In this document: positions 21,573 through 30,157 of the stretch, piece after piece | How the letters are laid out: every line of letters starts with the position of its first letter | How positions within the stretch are numbered: the first letter of the stretch is position 1 | Assembly (NCBI GenBank): GCA_002309175.1 | Contig: DBWX01000010.1 | Span: forward strand, 62,271 to 95,798 | DNA from: Ruminococcaceae bacterium UBA1227 | Lineage (GTDB): Bacteria; Bacillota; Clostridia; Oscillospirales; Acutalibacteraceae | DNA length: 33,528 nucleotides | Direction of reading: 5' to 3' | Position numbers and translations under genes: made by a program | The notes under the pieces: model-generated | Told to the model about the DNA's origin: nothing | The model's input: only the letters and a program-made list of their open reading frames with translations | The model's database searches: none

Positions 21573-23753
21573 TCAGAATGTCTTTTTGAGTTTCATCACA
21601 TTCTGATTGTCTTTGTACTCGTACTCCGCCTCGTCGACAAGTTTCTTTGTCATCAGGATTCCGAGACCGCCTATCGGCCTGTCCTCGGCAGATGCGGTTA
21701 TGTCGGGATCCTCTCTCTCAAGGGGATTGTACGGTTTTCCGTTGTCAGAGATGGTGACTGTGCCCACTCTGTTTTCCTTGTCGATATCGACTTTTACCGT
21801 TGCGGGGCCGGTATCGGGCTTGTAGGCGTAGTGAGCTACATTTATGTATATTTCCTCAACGGCAATGGCAAGTTCCGTGATCACCTTCGGGGAGGCACCG
21901 GCCTCCTCAAATTTCGCGCTGACATAATCAAGGATTTTGTCAAGGTTAGATTCGTTTGCTTCAGTTTTAATACCCATATCTGACCCACCATTATATTCAA
22001 GACAAAGCATGGTTATATCGTCGAACTGTTCCGCACCGTCAGCGAACTCTTCCACTGCGGCCTTGACGGCCCGTGTGAGTTCTTCCGGAGTGCAGTCCTT
22101 ATTACTGTTTAAAACTGCAAGGGCCCGTTCAAGATCGAACTGTTCATCCTTCTTGTTCGTACTCTCCGGCACACCGTCGGTGTAAAGGAAAAGTTTTGAA
22201 CCGGGCTTGAGCTGCATCTCATAATCCGTATATTTTATTCCGGACATACCGCCGATGACAAAGCCGTGCTTGTCCTTGAAAATCTGAAAATCCCCGTTTT
22301 CATCAGTGATTATCGGATACTCATGTCCGGCGTTGGCCGCGATTATTTTACCGGTTGAAATTTCAAGTATTCCGACCCAGACGGTGACGAACATCTCCTC
22401 ACGGTTGTACTCACAGATGGCGTTGTTCGTGTCCATCAGTATCTGCGCAGGAGTCTTGCCGCCCTGCGCATTTTCCGCAATTACGATTTCAGTGACCATC
22501 ATGAACAGCGCAGCCGGAACACCCTTGCCGGAGACGTCCGCGATTGTCAGGCAGAGATGATCATCATCAATGAGGAAGAAGTTGTAGAAGTCTCCTCCGA
22601 CCTCCTTTGCGGGATCCATTGAGCCGTAGATTTCAAACTCGTGTCTGTCGGGATATGCGGGATAAATGCTGGGCAGCATATCCGCCTGGATTCGCGTGGC
22701 AAGCGAGAGCTCGGCATTGATACGCTCACTCTCGGCCGTCATGTCCTTTATGTTTGCGATGTATGTGTCCATCTCTTCGGCGAGACTGAAGACATCCGAT
22801 GAGAGCTCGCCGATTTCATTGTGGACCCTTATTGATTTCAGACCCTCTTCAACCGTTTTGCTGTCCTTCGTGGCCTTATAGGTTCCGATGTTCTTCTGAA
22901 TTACTTTCAGAGGACGGACAACGAAGAAGAGTACGACGAGAAGCAGTATTGCGAACAGGAGCATCAGGTAGATTACCGCCGCAATTGTTCCGTTCCTGGT
23001 CTGCACGGCGATCGTTTCATTGATTTCGGCAAGGTCATATGTAAGACCTACAAAAAGATCCTGTCCGGCCACCTTGGTGATAAACTCATAGTAGTCGACA
23101 TAGTCGCCCGCAGGTGCCAGATGTCTCGTATACTTTGAGGCCTGAATCATCGCCTCCTGCTGGCTCTCCGAAACGGTTACGGTATTGCCGAGCATATATA
23201 CTTCCGCATATTTATTTCCGCGTTTTGCGCCTTCATCTGCAGCACTGAGAAGGAAGAATTGTCCATCATATTCCTCGTTTGCTATGACACAGAAGACGAA
23301 TTCCGGTCCGTATGAACGCTTTATCTGATTGAGGCGCGTTATAAGCCAGGAGTATGTGACTTCCGCATACAGTTTCTTATCCTCATCGGAGAGAGTCGAT
23401 ATGTCCTCCACTGTCGCGTATTTCATATTAAAGCCCGGATTGTGCTCTAAAAACAGTTTAGTCTTCTCCCTTGTTTTCGTGTTGCCGGTGTAATCCACAT
23501 CGTACTCGATGTCAAGGTTTTCGGAATTCGTATACCAGTAGTTGAGAAGCCAGTAATATGCGGGGTATTCCTTTATTGCATAGATAACGTCCGCAGATAC
23601 CTGGTCCGCGCTCTGCTCAACCAGCTGTCTGACAGAATCCTCGGATCTGTTATGCTGAGACACATAAGTGATGACTCCCGTCAGGGCCATGCCGAGCAGG
23701 AACAGCAGCGTTATCTGGGTTATGAGTCCCAATCTTTTACTGAATTCTTTCAT
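21573..23753 (-). CDS. Membrane sensor with fused PP2C phosphatase and RsbW-like kinase domains
   Basis: A 726-residue signalling protein. Order: membrane segment at 10-30, an extracellular sensor of about 225 residues, a second membrane segment at 256-280, a HAMP-like linker (about 278-335), a SpoIIE/RsbU phosphatase domain (about 370-588) and a GHKL ATPase domain (about 597-724). The phosphatase metal motifs are intact: VGGDF, ADVSGKGVPAALF, NAGHEYP, LYTDGVPES and FDDIT. The kinase domain keeps the N-box EEIYIN and the G boxes SDNGKP and GGLGI. Partner-switching phosphatases and anti-sigma kinases are normally separate proteins with opposite effects on one STAS antagonist. No antagonist or sigma factor gene is near, so the target is unknown. 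AAGGA lies 8 bases before the ATG; a terminator separates it from pilT. Confidence 0.9.
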   Translation of the reverse strand: MKEFSKRLGLITQITLLFLLGMALTGVITYVSQHNRSEDSVRQLVEQSADQVSADVIYAIKEYPAYYWLLNYWYTNSENLDIEYDVDYTGNTKTREKTKLFLEHNPGFNMKYATVEDISTLSDEDKKLYAEVTYSWLITRLNQIKRSYGPEFVFCVIANEEYDGQFFLLSAADEGAKRGNKYAEVYMLGNTVTVSESQQEAMIQASKYTRHLAPAGDYVDYYEFITKVAGQDLFVGLTYDLAEINETIAVQTRNGTIAAVIYLMLLFAILLLVVLFFVVRPLKVIQKNIGTYKATKDSKTVEEGLKSIRVHNEIGELSSDVFSLAEEMDTYIANIKDMTAESERINAELSLATRIQADMLPSIYPAYPDRHEFEIYGSMDPAKEVGGDFYNFFLIDDDHLCLTIADVSGKGVPAALFMMVTEIVIAENAQGGKTPAQILMDTNNAICEYNREEMFVTVWVGILEISTGKIIAANAGHEYPIITDENGDFQIFKDKHGFVIGGMSGIKYTDYEMQLKPGSKLFLYTDGVPESTNKKDEQFDLERALAVLNSNKDCTPEELTRAVKAAVEEFADGAEQFDDITMLCLEYNGGSDMGIKTEANESNLDKILDYVSAKFEEAGASPKVITELAIAVEEIYINVAHYAYKPDTGPATVKVDIDKENRVGTVTISDNGKPYNPLEREDPDITASAEDRPIGGLGILMTKKLVDEAEYEYKDNQNVMKLKKTF

Positions 23754-23764
23754 AAATAGTCCTT

Positions 23765-23804
23765 AAAAACAAAAAGCTCAGCTTTGTAAATACAAGCTGA
23801 GCTT
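23765..23804 (-). terminator. Intrinsic terminator after pilT
   Basis: AAGCTCAGC and GCTGAGCTT (with further internal pairs) form a stem followed on the minus strand by TTTTTGTTTTT. It begins 9 bases after the pilT stop and ends 12 bases before the next start codon. The phosphatase-kinase gene therefore depends on read-through or a promoter inside pilT, since none was seen in the 59-base gap. Confidence 0.85.
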
Positions 23805-23812
23805 CGTGTCTG

Positions 23813-24868
23813 TTACATGAGTTTCTTCTGCATCTCGTCAGGATCGGTTGCGTAAAGAAGAGCGTTCTTTCTCGCTATACGGCCTGAGGTATAGAGCTCA
23901 GCGAGACAGTCATCCATTGTCTGCATGCCCTTCTTCTTGCCGGACTGCATGTTTGAAGGAATGAGATAGTTCTTACCTTCACGGATGAGGTTACGGATAG
24001 CGGAGTCAGCAAGCATTACTTCGAATGCGGCAACACGTCCGGTACCGTCTATTGTCGGGACGAGTCTCTGTGAGATGACAGCCTCGAGAACCATTGAGAG
24101 CTGAACCTTGATCTGGTCCTGCTGGTCCGTCGGGAATACGTCGATGATACGGTCGATTGTCTCAGCGCAGCCGATGGTGTGAAGTGTCGAGAAGACCAAG
24201 TGACCTGTCTCAGCGGCGGTTACGGCCGTTGCGATAGTCTCAAGGTCACGCATCTCACCTACGAGGATAACGTCGGGGTCCTCACGGAGAGCTGCACGGA
24301 GAGCGGCTGCGTATGAACGCGTGTCAACTCCTATCTCTCTCTGGTTTACAATCGACTTATTGTGTCTGTGGAGATACTCGATAGGGTCCTCAAGCGTGAT
24401 GATATGGTCGTTGAGGTTGTCATTGATAAGACCGATGATTGATGCGAGAGTTGTGGACTTACCTGAACCTGTGGGACCCGTTACAAGTACGAGGCCCTGC
24501 TTAAGTTCATAGAGGTCTATTACCGCCTGGGGTACGCCGAGGTCATGCGGGTTCGGAATCTTGGAACCTACAAGACGGAAAACGGCAGCAGTCGTACCGC
24601 GCTGACGGAATACGTTTACACGGTAACGGCCCATGCCTGCGAGACCGAATGAGAAGTCGATTTCGCCGCGCTCGGCGAAAGCTCTCTTCTGGAATTCACC
24701 CATGATGCCCTTTACCAGAGCCTCAACGTCCTCAGCCATGAGGCGGGGTTCGTTGGGGATGGGCATCATTGAGCCGTGAACACGCATAAGCGGCGGTACG
24801 CCTACGGTAATATGTACGTCGGAAGCCTTGTTGTCTTCCGCGATTTTCAAGAGTTCGGCAAGTGTCAT
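23813..24868 (-). CDS. pilT: PilT-type retraction ATPase
   Basis: Hexameric cytoplasmic ATPase that depolymerises type IV pili. The 351 residues carry the PilT N domain (EDNKASDVHITVG), Walker A GPTGSGKS at 131-138, the Asp/Glu box with TLEDPIEY (Glu160), Walker B-like DPDVILVGEMRD, the His box STLH (His230), and AIRNLIREGK from 290, which marks retraction ATPases rather than PilB. The ATG at 24868 has GGGAGG about 9 bases upstream. No pilin, PilB or PilC gene is in the window, so the pilus machinery would be elsewhere. It stands alone between two terminators or promoters. Confidence 0.93.
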   Translation of the reverse strand: MTLAELLKIAEDNKASDVHITVGVPPLMRVHGSMMPIPNEPRLMAEDVEALVKGIMGEFQKRAFAERGEIDFSFGLAGMGRYRVNVFRQRGTTAAVFRLVGSKIPNPHDLGVPQAVIDLYELKQGLVLVTGPTGSGKSTTLASIIGLINDNLNDHIITLEDPIEYLHRHNKSIVNQREIGVDTRSYAAALRAALREDPDVILVGEMRDLETIATAVTAAETGHLVFSTLHTIGCAETIDRIIDVFPTDQQDQIKVQLSMVLEAVISQRLVPTIDGTGRVAAFEVMLADSAIRNLIREGKNYLIPSNMQSGKKKGMQTMDDCLAELYTSGRIARKNALLYATDPDEMQKKLM

Positions 24869-24912
24869 TTTTTCGTTTCCTCCCGAATTTTTTAATTAAA
24901 CAGATACACTTT

Positions 24913-24941
24913 ACTTTAACATATTATTTAATAAAGTACAA
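24913..24941 (-). promoter_or_regulatory. Probable promoter of pilT
   Basis: The minus strand reads TTGTAC (24941-24936), a 17-base spacer ending in TGT, then TAAAGT (24918-24913). The TG one base before the -10 box gives an extended -10 element, which helps a weak hexamer. Confidence 0.5.
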
Positions 24942-24948
24942 CTGAAAA

Positions 24949-25689
24949 TCAAAGAACCTTGGCAAGGAAGGATTTCAGCCTCTCGGACTGAGGATTGTCA
25001 AAGATCTCATCCGGAGTGCCCTGCTCGCCGATTACACCGTCGTCCATAAACAGAATCCGGTCGCCCACCTCACGGGCAAAGCCCATCTCATGTGTGACGA
25101 CGACCATGGTCATGCCGTCGTTTGCGAGGGCTTTCATAACATCCAAAACCTCGCCGACCATCTCGGGGTCGAGAGCCGATGTCGGCTCGTCGAAGAGCAT
25201 TACTTTCGGCTCCATCGCGAGCGCCCTGACTATGGCGATACGCTGTTTCTGGCCGCCGGACAGCTGAGACGGGTACGCATCCGCCCTGTCCTCAAGACCT
25301 ACCCTTTTCAGAAGCTCATACGCCTTGTCGGCAGCCTCTTTCTCGGACAGACCTTTAAGTTTTATCGGCGCAATTGTCATATTGCGCAAAACGGTCATAT
25401 GCGGGAAGAGATTGAAGTGCTGGAACACCATGCCCATGTTCTGTCTGTGGACATTTATGTCAACAGAGACATCGGCGAGGTCAACACCGTCAAAGTAAAT
25501 ACAGCCGCCTGTCGGGTCCTCAAGGCAATTGAGACAGCGGAGAAATGTGGATTTACCCGAGCCCGATGCTCCGATAACGACCACAACCTCGCCTGAGTGA
25601 ATATCGAGATCTATGCCTTTTAAGACTTCTGCATCGCCAAAAGCCTTCTTCAGACCTTCGACTTTTATTACGATATCATCAGTGTTCAC
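24949..25689 (-). CDS. Polar amino-acid ABC transporter ATP-binding protein (GlnQ type)
   Basis: ATPase of 246 residues for the importer encoded upstream. It has Walker A IGASGSGKS at 39-47, FQHFNLFPHMTVLRN, LSGGQKQR signature, LFDEPTSALDPE Walker B and VTHEMGFAREV with the switch His, all close to GlnQ/HisP-type subunits. The start is GTG at 25689, which lies inside the end of the permease gene (11-base overlap). The substrate cannot be fixed from the ATPase; glutamine, cystine or arginine are possible. Confidence 0.93.
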   Translation of the reverse strand: MNTDDIVIKVEGLKKAFGDAEVLKGIDLDIHSGEVVVVIGASGSGKSTFLRCLNCLEDPTGGCIYFDGVDLADVSVDINVHRQNMGMVFQHFNLFPHMTVLRNMTIAPIKLKGLSEKEAADKAYELLKRVGLEDRADAYPSQLSGGQKQRIAIVRALAMEPKVMLFDEPTSALDPEMVGEVLDVMKALANDGMTMVVVTHEMGFAREVGDRILFMDDGVIGEQGTPDEIFDNPQSERLKSFLAKVL

Positions 25690-26458
25690 TCTTTCTCAGC
25701 CTCCTCTCAAACACGGCAAGCAGTTTCGTGAGGCCGACCACCAGCACGAGGTAGATTGCCGCAAGACTGATGTAGGGCACGAGCGCGTTGTAAGTCAGAC
25801 TCTGTATGTTCTGGGCCTGCTTCGTCACGTCACGCAGCGCGATTACGGAGACGAGCGATGTATCTTTCAGCAGAGTTATCATCTCGTTGCCGAGTGCCGG
25901 AAGAATATTCTTGACCGCCTGCGGAATTATGATGTAGAACATCGTCTGCGCGTAGTTGAATCCGAGGCTTCTGCCCGCTTCCGTCTGTCCCCTGTCTATC
26001 GACATGAGGCCGGAACGGATTATTTCGGCAACATACGCGCCCGAGTTGATACCGAGTGTCACGATACCGCAGATAATACATCCGAGCTCCGTCTTCGGGA
26101 CAAAGATTACAAAGCCCATGATAAGGAGCTGCACCATCATGGGGGTGCCGCGGATGACAGTCAGATAGGTCTCCGTAAAGGCATTTAAAATTTTCAGGAT
26201 AAACGGCGGTTTATTTACCGTGTAGCTGCAGTAGAGCGTGCGGATAATCGCGAGAACAAGACCTATGATTACACCGAGCGCAAGCGCGCCTATCGTGACG
26301 ATGAATGTAATCTTAAGTCCGTTGGCGAACAGCTTCCAGCGGTCAGCGAAGACAAAGGTCTGGAAAAGCTGGAATATGAAGTTCTGCAGACCTCCCGGCA
26401 GACCCTGCACCCATGCGGGAGCCGTCTCAAGCCAGGAAGAAAAGCTCACAAATGTCAT
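25679..26458 (-). CDS. Polar amino-acid ABC transporter permease
   Basis: Single HisM/GlnP-type permease of about 259 residues, which would act as a homodimer. It has the EAA loop EAGRSLGFNYAQTMFYIIIPQA and the family motif FTETYLTVIRGTPMMVQL. The ATG at 26458 with AGGT six bases before it is used. A longer reading from 26527 would add residues translated from an intergenic hairpin, so it is not accepted. It lies between the binding protein and the ATPase genes. Confidence 0.9.
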   Translation of the reverse strand: MTFVSFSSWLETAPAWVQGLPGGLQNFIFQLFQTFVFADRWKLFANGLKITFIVTIGALALGVIIGLVLAIIRTLYCSYTVNKPPFILKILNAFTETYLTVIRGTPMMVQLLIMGFVIFVPKTELGCIICGIVTLGINSGAYVAEIIRSGLMSIDRGQTEAGRSLGFNYAQTMFYIIIPQAVKNILPALGNEMITLLKDTSLVSVIALRDVTKQAQNIQSLTYNALVPYISLAAIYLVLVVGLTKLLAVFERRLRKSEH

Positions 26459-26480
26459 AAAATACCTGCTCTCATAAGAC

Positions 26481-26508
26481 AAAACAAGGGGCGGATATAC
26501 TCCGCTCC
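26481..26508 (-). terminator. Weak intergenic hairpin between binding-protein and permease genes
   Basis: GGGGCGGA and TCCGCTCC pair with one mismatch around TATAC, followed on the minus strand by TTGTTTTGT. It probably reduces transcription into the permease and ATPase genes or stabilises the upstream message. Confidence 0.5.
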
Positions 26509-26535
26509 TCATTTCGTAAGTATGCAAAAATGTTA

Positions 26536-27294
26536 TCAGTCAGCGTTGATGTATTTCTCAACGATCTTGTCAATTGTGCCGTCAGCCTTGAGCTCGGCGA
26601 GAGCCTTGTTGAAGTTGTCAAGAAGCTCTGTGTTCTCTTTTGCTATAGCGGCGGCATAGTCCTCGTCAGCATAGCTGGTGTCGAGGATCTTAAGACCTTC
26701 ATTTGCAGCGACAAATGCCTTTGCGGGCTCGTTGTCGATAACAACGCAGTCAACCTGTCCGTTGAGGAGGGCCTGGATTGCAAGAGCGCCGTTGTTGAAC
26801 TGCTTAACGTTCTCCTGACCGTAGTCATCCGTGCAGTAGATGTCACCGGTTGTGCCGGCCTGAACGCCTATTGTCTTGCCGTCGAGATCATCGACAGTGG
26901 CAATTGCGCTGTCCTCTTTGACGATTACTACCTGTACGCCCTTTGCGTATGTATCGGAGAAGTTTACGCTCTCTTTACGCTCATCGGTTACTGTCATACC
27001 TGCAAGCGCGATGTCAATTGAGCCGCCCTGAACAGCAGAGATAAGTGAGTTGAACTCCATGTCCTTAATCTCAAGCTTCATGCCGAGCTTCTCAGCTACG
27101 GCCTGAGCGATCTCAACGTCGATGCCTGCAAATGAGCCGTCATCAGCGACGAACTCGTAGGGCGGGAACGCTGCGTTTGTACCCATGATGAGTGTCTTCT
27201 GTGTTTCATCAACTGTGTCTGCGGGCTGCTTCGTGCAGGCTGCAAACGCAAGTACGAGTGTGAGTGCCATTAAAACTGCGAGTAACTTTTTCAT
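26536..27294 (-). CDS. Amino-acid-binding lipoprotein (SBP family 3)
   Basis: Surface binding protein of 252 residues for the importer. The signal peptide ends LVLAFAAC, with Cys20 as the lipid site. The mature part has the family-3 pattern: GTNAAFPPYEFVADDGSFAG, IDVEIAQAVAEKLG, DIALAGMTVTDERKESVNFS and IGVQAGTTG. The ATG at 27294 has GGAGG 8 bases upstream; the in-frame extension to 27396 passes through the promoter. It is the first gene of the three-gene importer operon. Which amino acid it binds is not decided by what I can see. Confidence 0.92.
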   Translation of the reverse strand: MKKLLAVLMALTLVLAFAACTKQPADTVDETQKTLIMGTNAAFPPYEFVADDGSFAGIDVEIAQAVAEKLGMKLEIKDMEFNSLISAVQGGSIDIALAGMTVTDERKESVNFSDTYAKGVQVVIVKEDSAIATVDDLDGKTIGVQAGTTGDIYCTDDYGQENVKQFNNGALAIQALLNGQVDCVVIDNEPAKAFVAANEGLKILDTSYADEDYAAAIAKENTELLDNFNKALAELKADGTIDKIVEKYINAD

Positions 27295-27343
27295 TATAAT
27301 TACCTCCCGGTTAATTTGAAAAATTTTCGTTTGGATGTGCATA

Positions 27344-27372
27344 ATTATACACACCGTTTTATAATAATGCAA
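27344..27372 (-). promoter_or_regulatory. Promoter of the amino-acid ABC importer operon
   Basis: The minus strand reads TTGCAT (27372-27367), a 17-base spacer and a perfect TATAAT (27349-27344). It lies just after the stop of the EamA gene. GTGCATAATTATACAC around the -10 box is a near-palindrome (27337-27352), a possible regulator site. Confidence 0.7.
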
Positions 27373-27388
27373 GCACTTTTTTGAATAT

Positions 27389-28294
27389 TTATGCATTTTT
27401 TCTATTTTTTATGCGAATATTCAGAAGAATTATTGCAAATAGCACGCATATTATACCGAGATATCCGTAAATATCCGGATACTCCTTAAATACCAGAGCT
27501 CCCACAACCGTAGCCGTGACCGGCTCGACGGAGGCAATTATCGAAGCCTTTGAAGCGTTTATGCGGGCGAGTCCGTTCGTATAAAAGACGTACGGCAGAA
27601 GCGAAACATTTATGGCAATCGCCACGAGCATGAATAAAAATACGGGAAGTTTCGCGACCGAGGCCGCGGCAGCGACCTCTGCCGGACGAAGCAGAACAAG
27701 CGAGCCCAGGAAGGCAAAGAGGAAGGTATATGTCGTGATTGTAAGCGAACTATACCCCTTATCGAGAGCTATGCGGCCGAAGATACTGTAGAGGGCATAG
27801 CCGATGGCCGAGAGCATGCCCGTAAGAAGGGCCCTGCCGGGGATCGCAATGCCCGAGCCCACGAGGCCGGACACAAGGAAGCAGCCGAGGAAGGCTATGA
27901 CGCAGGCCACACCCTTTTGCAGGGAGAACTTCTCCTTAAACAGGACAATCGACAGGAGCATTACTATGGCCGGTGCTCCATAGAGGAGTGTTGCGGCCAC
28001 TGAGAGGTCAGCCTGCTGGATTGTCGAAAAATAGCAGACGGTGAAGAAGTCCATACTTATAAAACCGGTACACATAAAGACCCAGACATCGGATTTCTTC
28101 ACCTTCAGCGCCTCCCTGTCCCTGATAAGGCACCAGAGAAGAAGCACCACTGCCGCTATGAACATTTTAAATACGGTAATCTGGAGTGATGACATGCCCA
28201 GGTCAGTGAAGTATCTGACATAGATTCCCGTCGTACCCCAGAGAATACCGGCGATGATGACAAACACCACGCCGGTGAACTCTTTGTTTTTCAT
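27389..28294 (-). CDS. EamA/DMT-superfamily transporter
   Basis: Ten-helix membrane transporter of 301 residues with two EamA repeats. The first starts GVVFVIIAGILWGTTGIYVRYF and the second near GRALLTGMLSAIGYALYSIFGR, ending with ASIIASVEPVTATVVGALVF, the usual repeat closing motif. Members export amino acids, nucleosides or other metabolites; the substrate here is unknown. It starts 3 bases after the stop of the ABC exporter genes, so it is probably the last gene of the alr operon. Confidence 0.88.
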   Translation of the reverse strand: MKNKEFTGVVFVIIAGILWGTTGIYVRYFTDLGMSSLQITVFKMFIAAVVLLLWCLIRDREALKVKKSDVWVFMCTGFISMDFFTVCYFSTIQQADLSVAATLLYGAPAIVMLLSIVLFKEKFSLQKGVACVIAFLGCFLVSGLVGSGIAIPGRALLTGMLSAIGYALYSIFGRIALDKGYSSLTITTYTFLFAFLGSLVLLRPAEVAAAASVAKLPVFLFMLVAIAINVSLLPYVFYTNGLARINASKASIIASVEPVTATVVGALVFKEYPDIYGYLGIICVLFAIILLNIRIKNRKNA

Positions 28295-28297
28295 TCC

Positions 28298-30157
28298 TTA
28301 ACCTGCGTTTTCAAATTGTGAATTGTAGAGATTTGCGTAGAAGCCGTTCTTTGCCATGAGTTCATCGTGCGTGCCCTGCTCGACAATATCGCCGTCATCG
28401 AGGCAGAGGATGAGGTCGGCATTCTTAATTGTTGAAAGTCTGTGCGCGATGATGAAACTCGTGCGTCCCTTCATCAGGTTGTCCATGGCCTCCTGAATGA
28501 GCACTTCCGTCCTTGTATCGACGGACGATGTAGCCTCATCGAGAATCAGGACTTTCGCGTTTGACAGGATTGCACGGGCAATGGTCAGAAGCTGTTTCTG
28601 ACCGGCGGAGATATTGCTCGCTTCCTCGTTTATCTCCATGTCATATCCGCCCGGAAGGGTCTTTATGAAGTGGTGGACCTGGGCGGCCTTCGCGGCAGCG
28701 ACAACCTGCTCATCCGTGGCGGTGAGTTCACCGTAGCGGATGTTGTCACGTATGCTTGCGCGGTAGAGCCAGGTGTCCTGAAGCACCATGCCGAACTCGG
28801 TGCGAAGATCACTTCTGTCAAACTCAGTTATGTTGTGACCGTCGACATAGATGGCTCCGTCTTTCAGGTCATGGAAGCGCATGAGAAGTTTTACGAGAGT
28901 GGTCTTGCCCGCTCCGGTCGGACCGACTATGGCGACCTTCTGACCCGCCTTTATATCCGCGGAGAAATCCTTTATGACTATCTCGTCCGTATCCTCATAA
29001 CCGAAACGGACGTGATCAAACTTAATGTCGCCCTTTATGTCTATGTCCTTTGTTGAGATTGTCGGCTCGGGGTCGTTTATCTCCTCGGCATTCAGGAAGA
29101 TGTCGACGCGCTCATAGGCGGCGATAAGCATCTGGAACTGGTTTGAGATCTGCGCTATCTGGCTTATCGGCTGCGTGAAGTTTCGCGCGTACATTATAAA
29201 GGCCTGAATGCCGCCTATCGTCATTGAGCCCGAGAGCGTCATACGCGCTCCGAAGATGACGACAAGGACATAGCCTATATTACCTATGAGGACCATGAAC
29301 GGCCTCATGAGGCCTGAGATGAAGTTGGACTTCCAGGCGGCCTCGTAGAGCTTGTCATTGTCCCTGTCGAAGGCCTCAAGCGCATCGTCCTCGCCGTTGA
29401 AGGCCTTGACGGCGACATGGCCGCCGTATATTTCCTCAACGCGGCCGTTTACTGCGCCGAGGTAATTCTGGTGCGCGAAGAAGTGCTTCTGTGAAGCCTT
29501 CATGACGAGAGCCATAACCAGGCCCGAAAGCGGCAGCGTGACAAGTATGACAAGCGTCAGCCTGACGCTTATTGTCAGCATCATTACAAAGACGCCGAAT
29601 ACCATGACGATGGACTCTATTGCCTGAGCCATGGTACGGTTTAAGTTCTGGTTGATGGTATCTACATCGTTTGTTATACGGGACAATACATCGCCCAGAC
29701 TGGTCGTGTTGAAGAACGATATGGGAAGTCTGTTGATTTTGTTTTCAATGCTCTCACGGAGGTTAAAAGCAATTTTCGCTGTGACGCCCGCGATGATGAA
29801 TCCCTGAGCATACTGGAGCAGAAGGCCGGTGCCATACACGGCAATACCCATGAGCGCAATATGTCCTATACGCTCAAAGTCTATTCCGCCTTTGCCCGCG
29901 GCAATATTCTTTACGCCTTCAGCGACCGTGTCCGTTGCCTGTGCGAGGATCTTCGGTCCGAGGAGCTGAAGAAGTGTAGCGGCAACTATGAGAAATACCA
30001 CTAAAAGAAGTTTGTACTTGTAAGGCGCCACAAACTTCAGAAAACGCTTTGTCGTGCCCTTGAAGTCCTTGGCCTTCTCGCCCATCATTATCGATCCGGG
30101 TCCGCGTCCCATTCTCTGAGGACGAGCCTGGACTTTAATCTCTGATGCCTGTGCCAT
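28298..30157 (-). CDS. Heterodimeric ABC exporter, subunit with canonical ATP site motifs
   Basis: Fused membrane-ATPase half-transporter of 619 residues. A charged N-terminal tail of about 60 residues precedes six membrane helices and an ATPase domain with Walker A GPTGAGKTT, signature ISAGQKQL, Walker B VLILDEATSSVD with catalytic Glu, and switch His in IIAHRLSTI. The signature SAGQ differs from the usual SGGQ. ATG at 30157 overlaps the stop of the partner by one base and has GGAGGAG upstream; the longer frame to 30214 is rejected. Families such as YfiB/YfiC and BmrC/BmrD pump drugs or peptides; the cargo here is unknown. Confidence 0.92.
   Translation of the reverse strand: MAQASEIKVQARPQRMGRGPGSIMMGEKAKDFKGTTKRFLKFVAPYKYKLLLVVFLIVAATLLQLLGPKILAQATDTVAEGVKNIAAGKGGIDFERIGHIALMGIAVYGTGLLLQYAQGFIIAGVTAKIAFNLRESIENKINRLPISFFNTTSLGDVLSRITNDVDTINQNLNRTMAQAIESIVMVFGVFVMMLTISVRLTLVILVTLPLSGLVMALVMKASQKHFFAHQNYLGAVNGRVEEIYGGHVAVKAFNGEDDALEAFDRDNDKLYEAAWKSNFISGLMRPFMVLIGNIGYVLVVIFGARMTLSGSMTIGGIQAFIMYARNFTQPISQIAQISNQFQMLIAAYERVDIFLNAEEINDPEPTISTKDIDIKGDIKFDHVRFGYEDTDEIVIKDFSADIKAGQKVAIVGPTGAGKTTLVKLLMRFHDLKDGAIYVDGHNITEFDRSDLRTEFGMVLQDTWLYRASIRDNIRYGELTATDEQVVAAAKAAQVHHFIKTLPGGYDMEINEEASNISAGQKQLLTIARAILSNAKVLILDEATSSVDTRTEVLIQEAMDNLMKGRTSFIIAHRLSTIKNADLILCLDDGDIVEQGTHDELMAKNGFYANLYNSQFENAG

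Noticed and set aside
26459..26527. N-terminal extension of the amino-acid permease
   Set aside because: It is translated from the intergenic hairpin and has no ribosome site; the family starts near MTFVSF.
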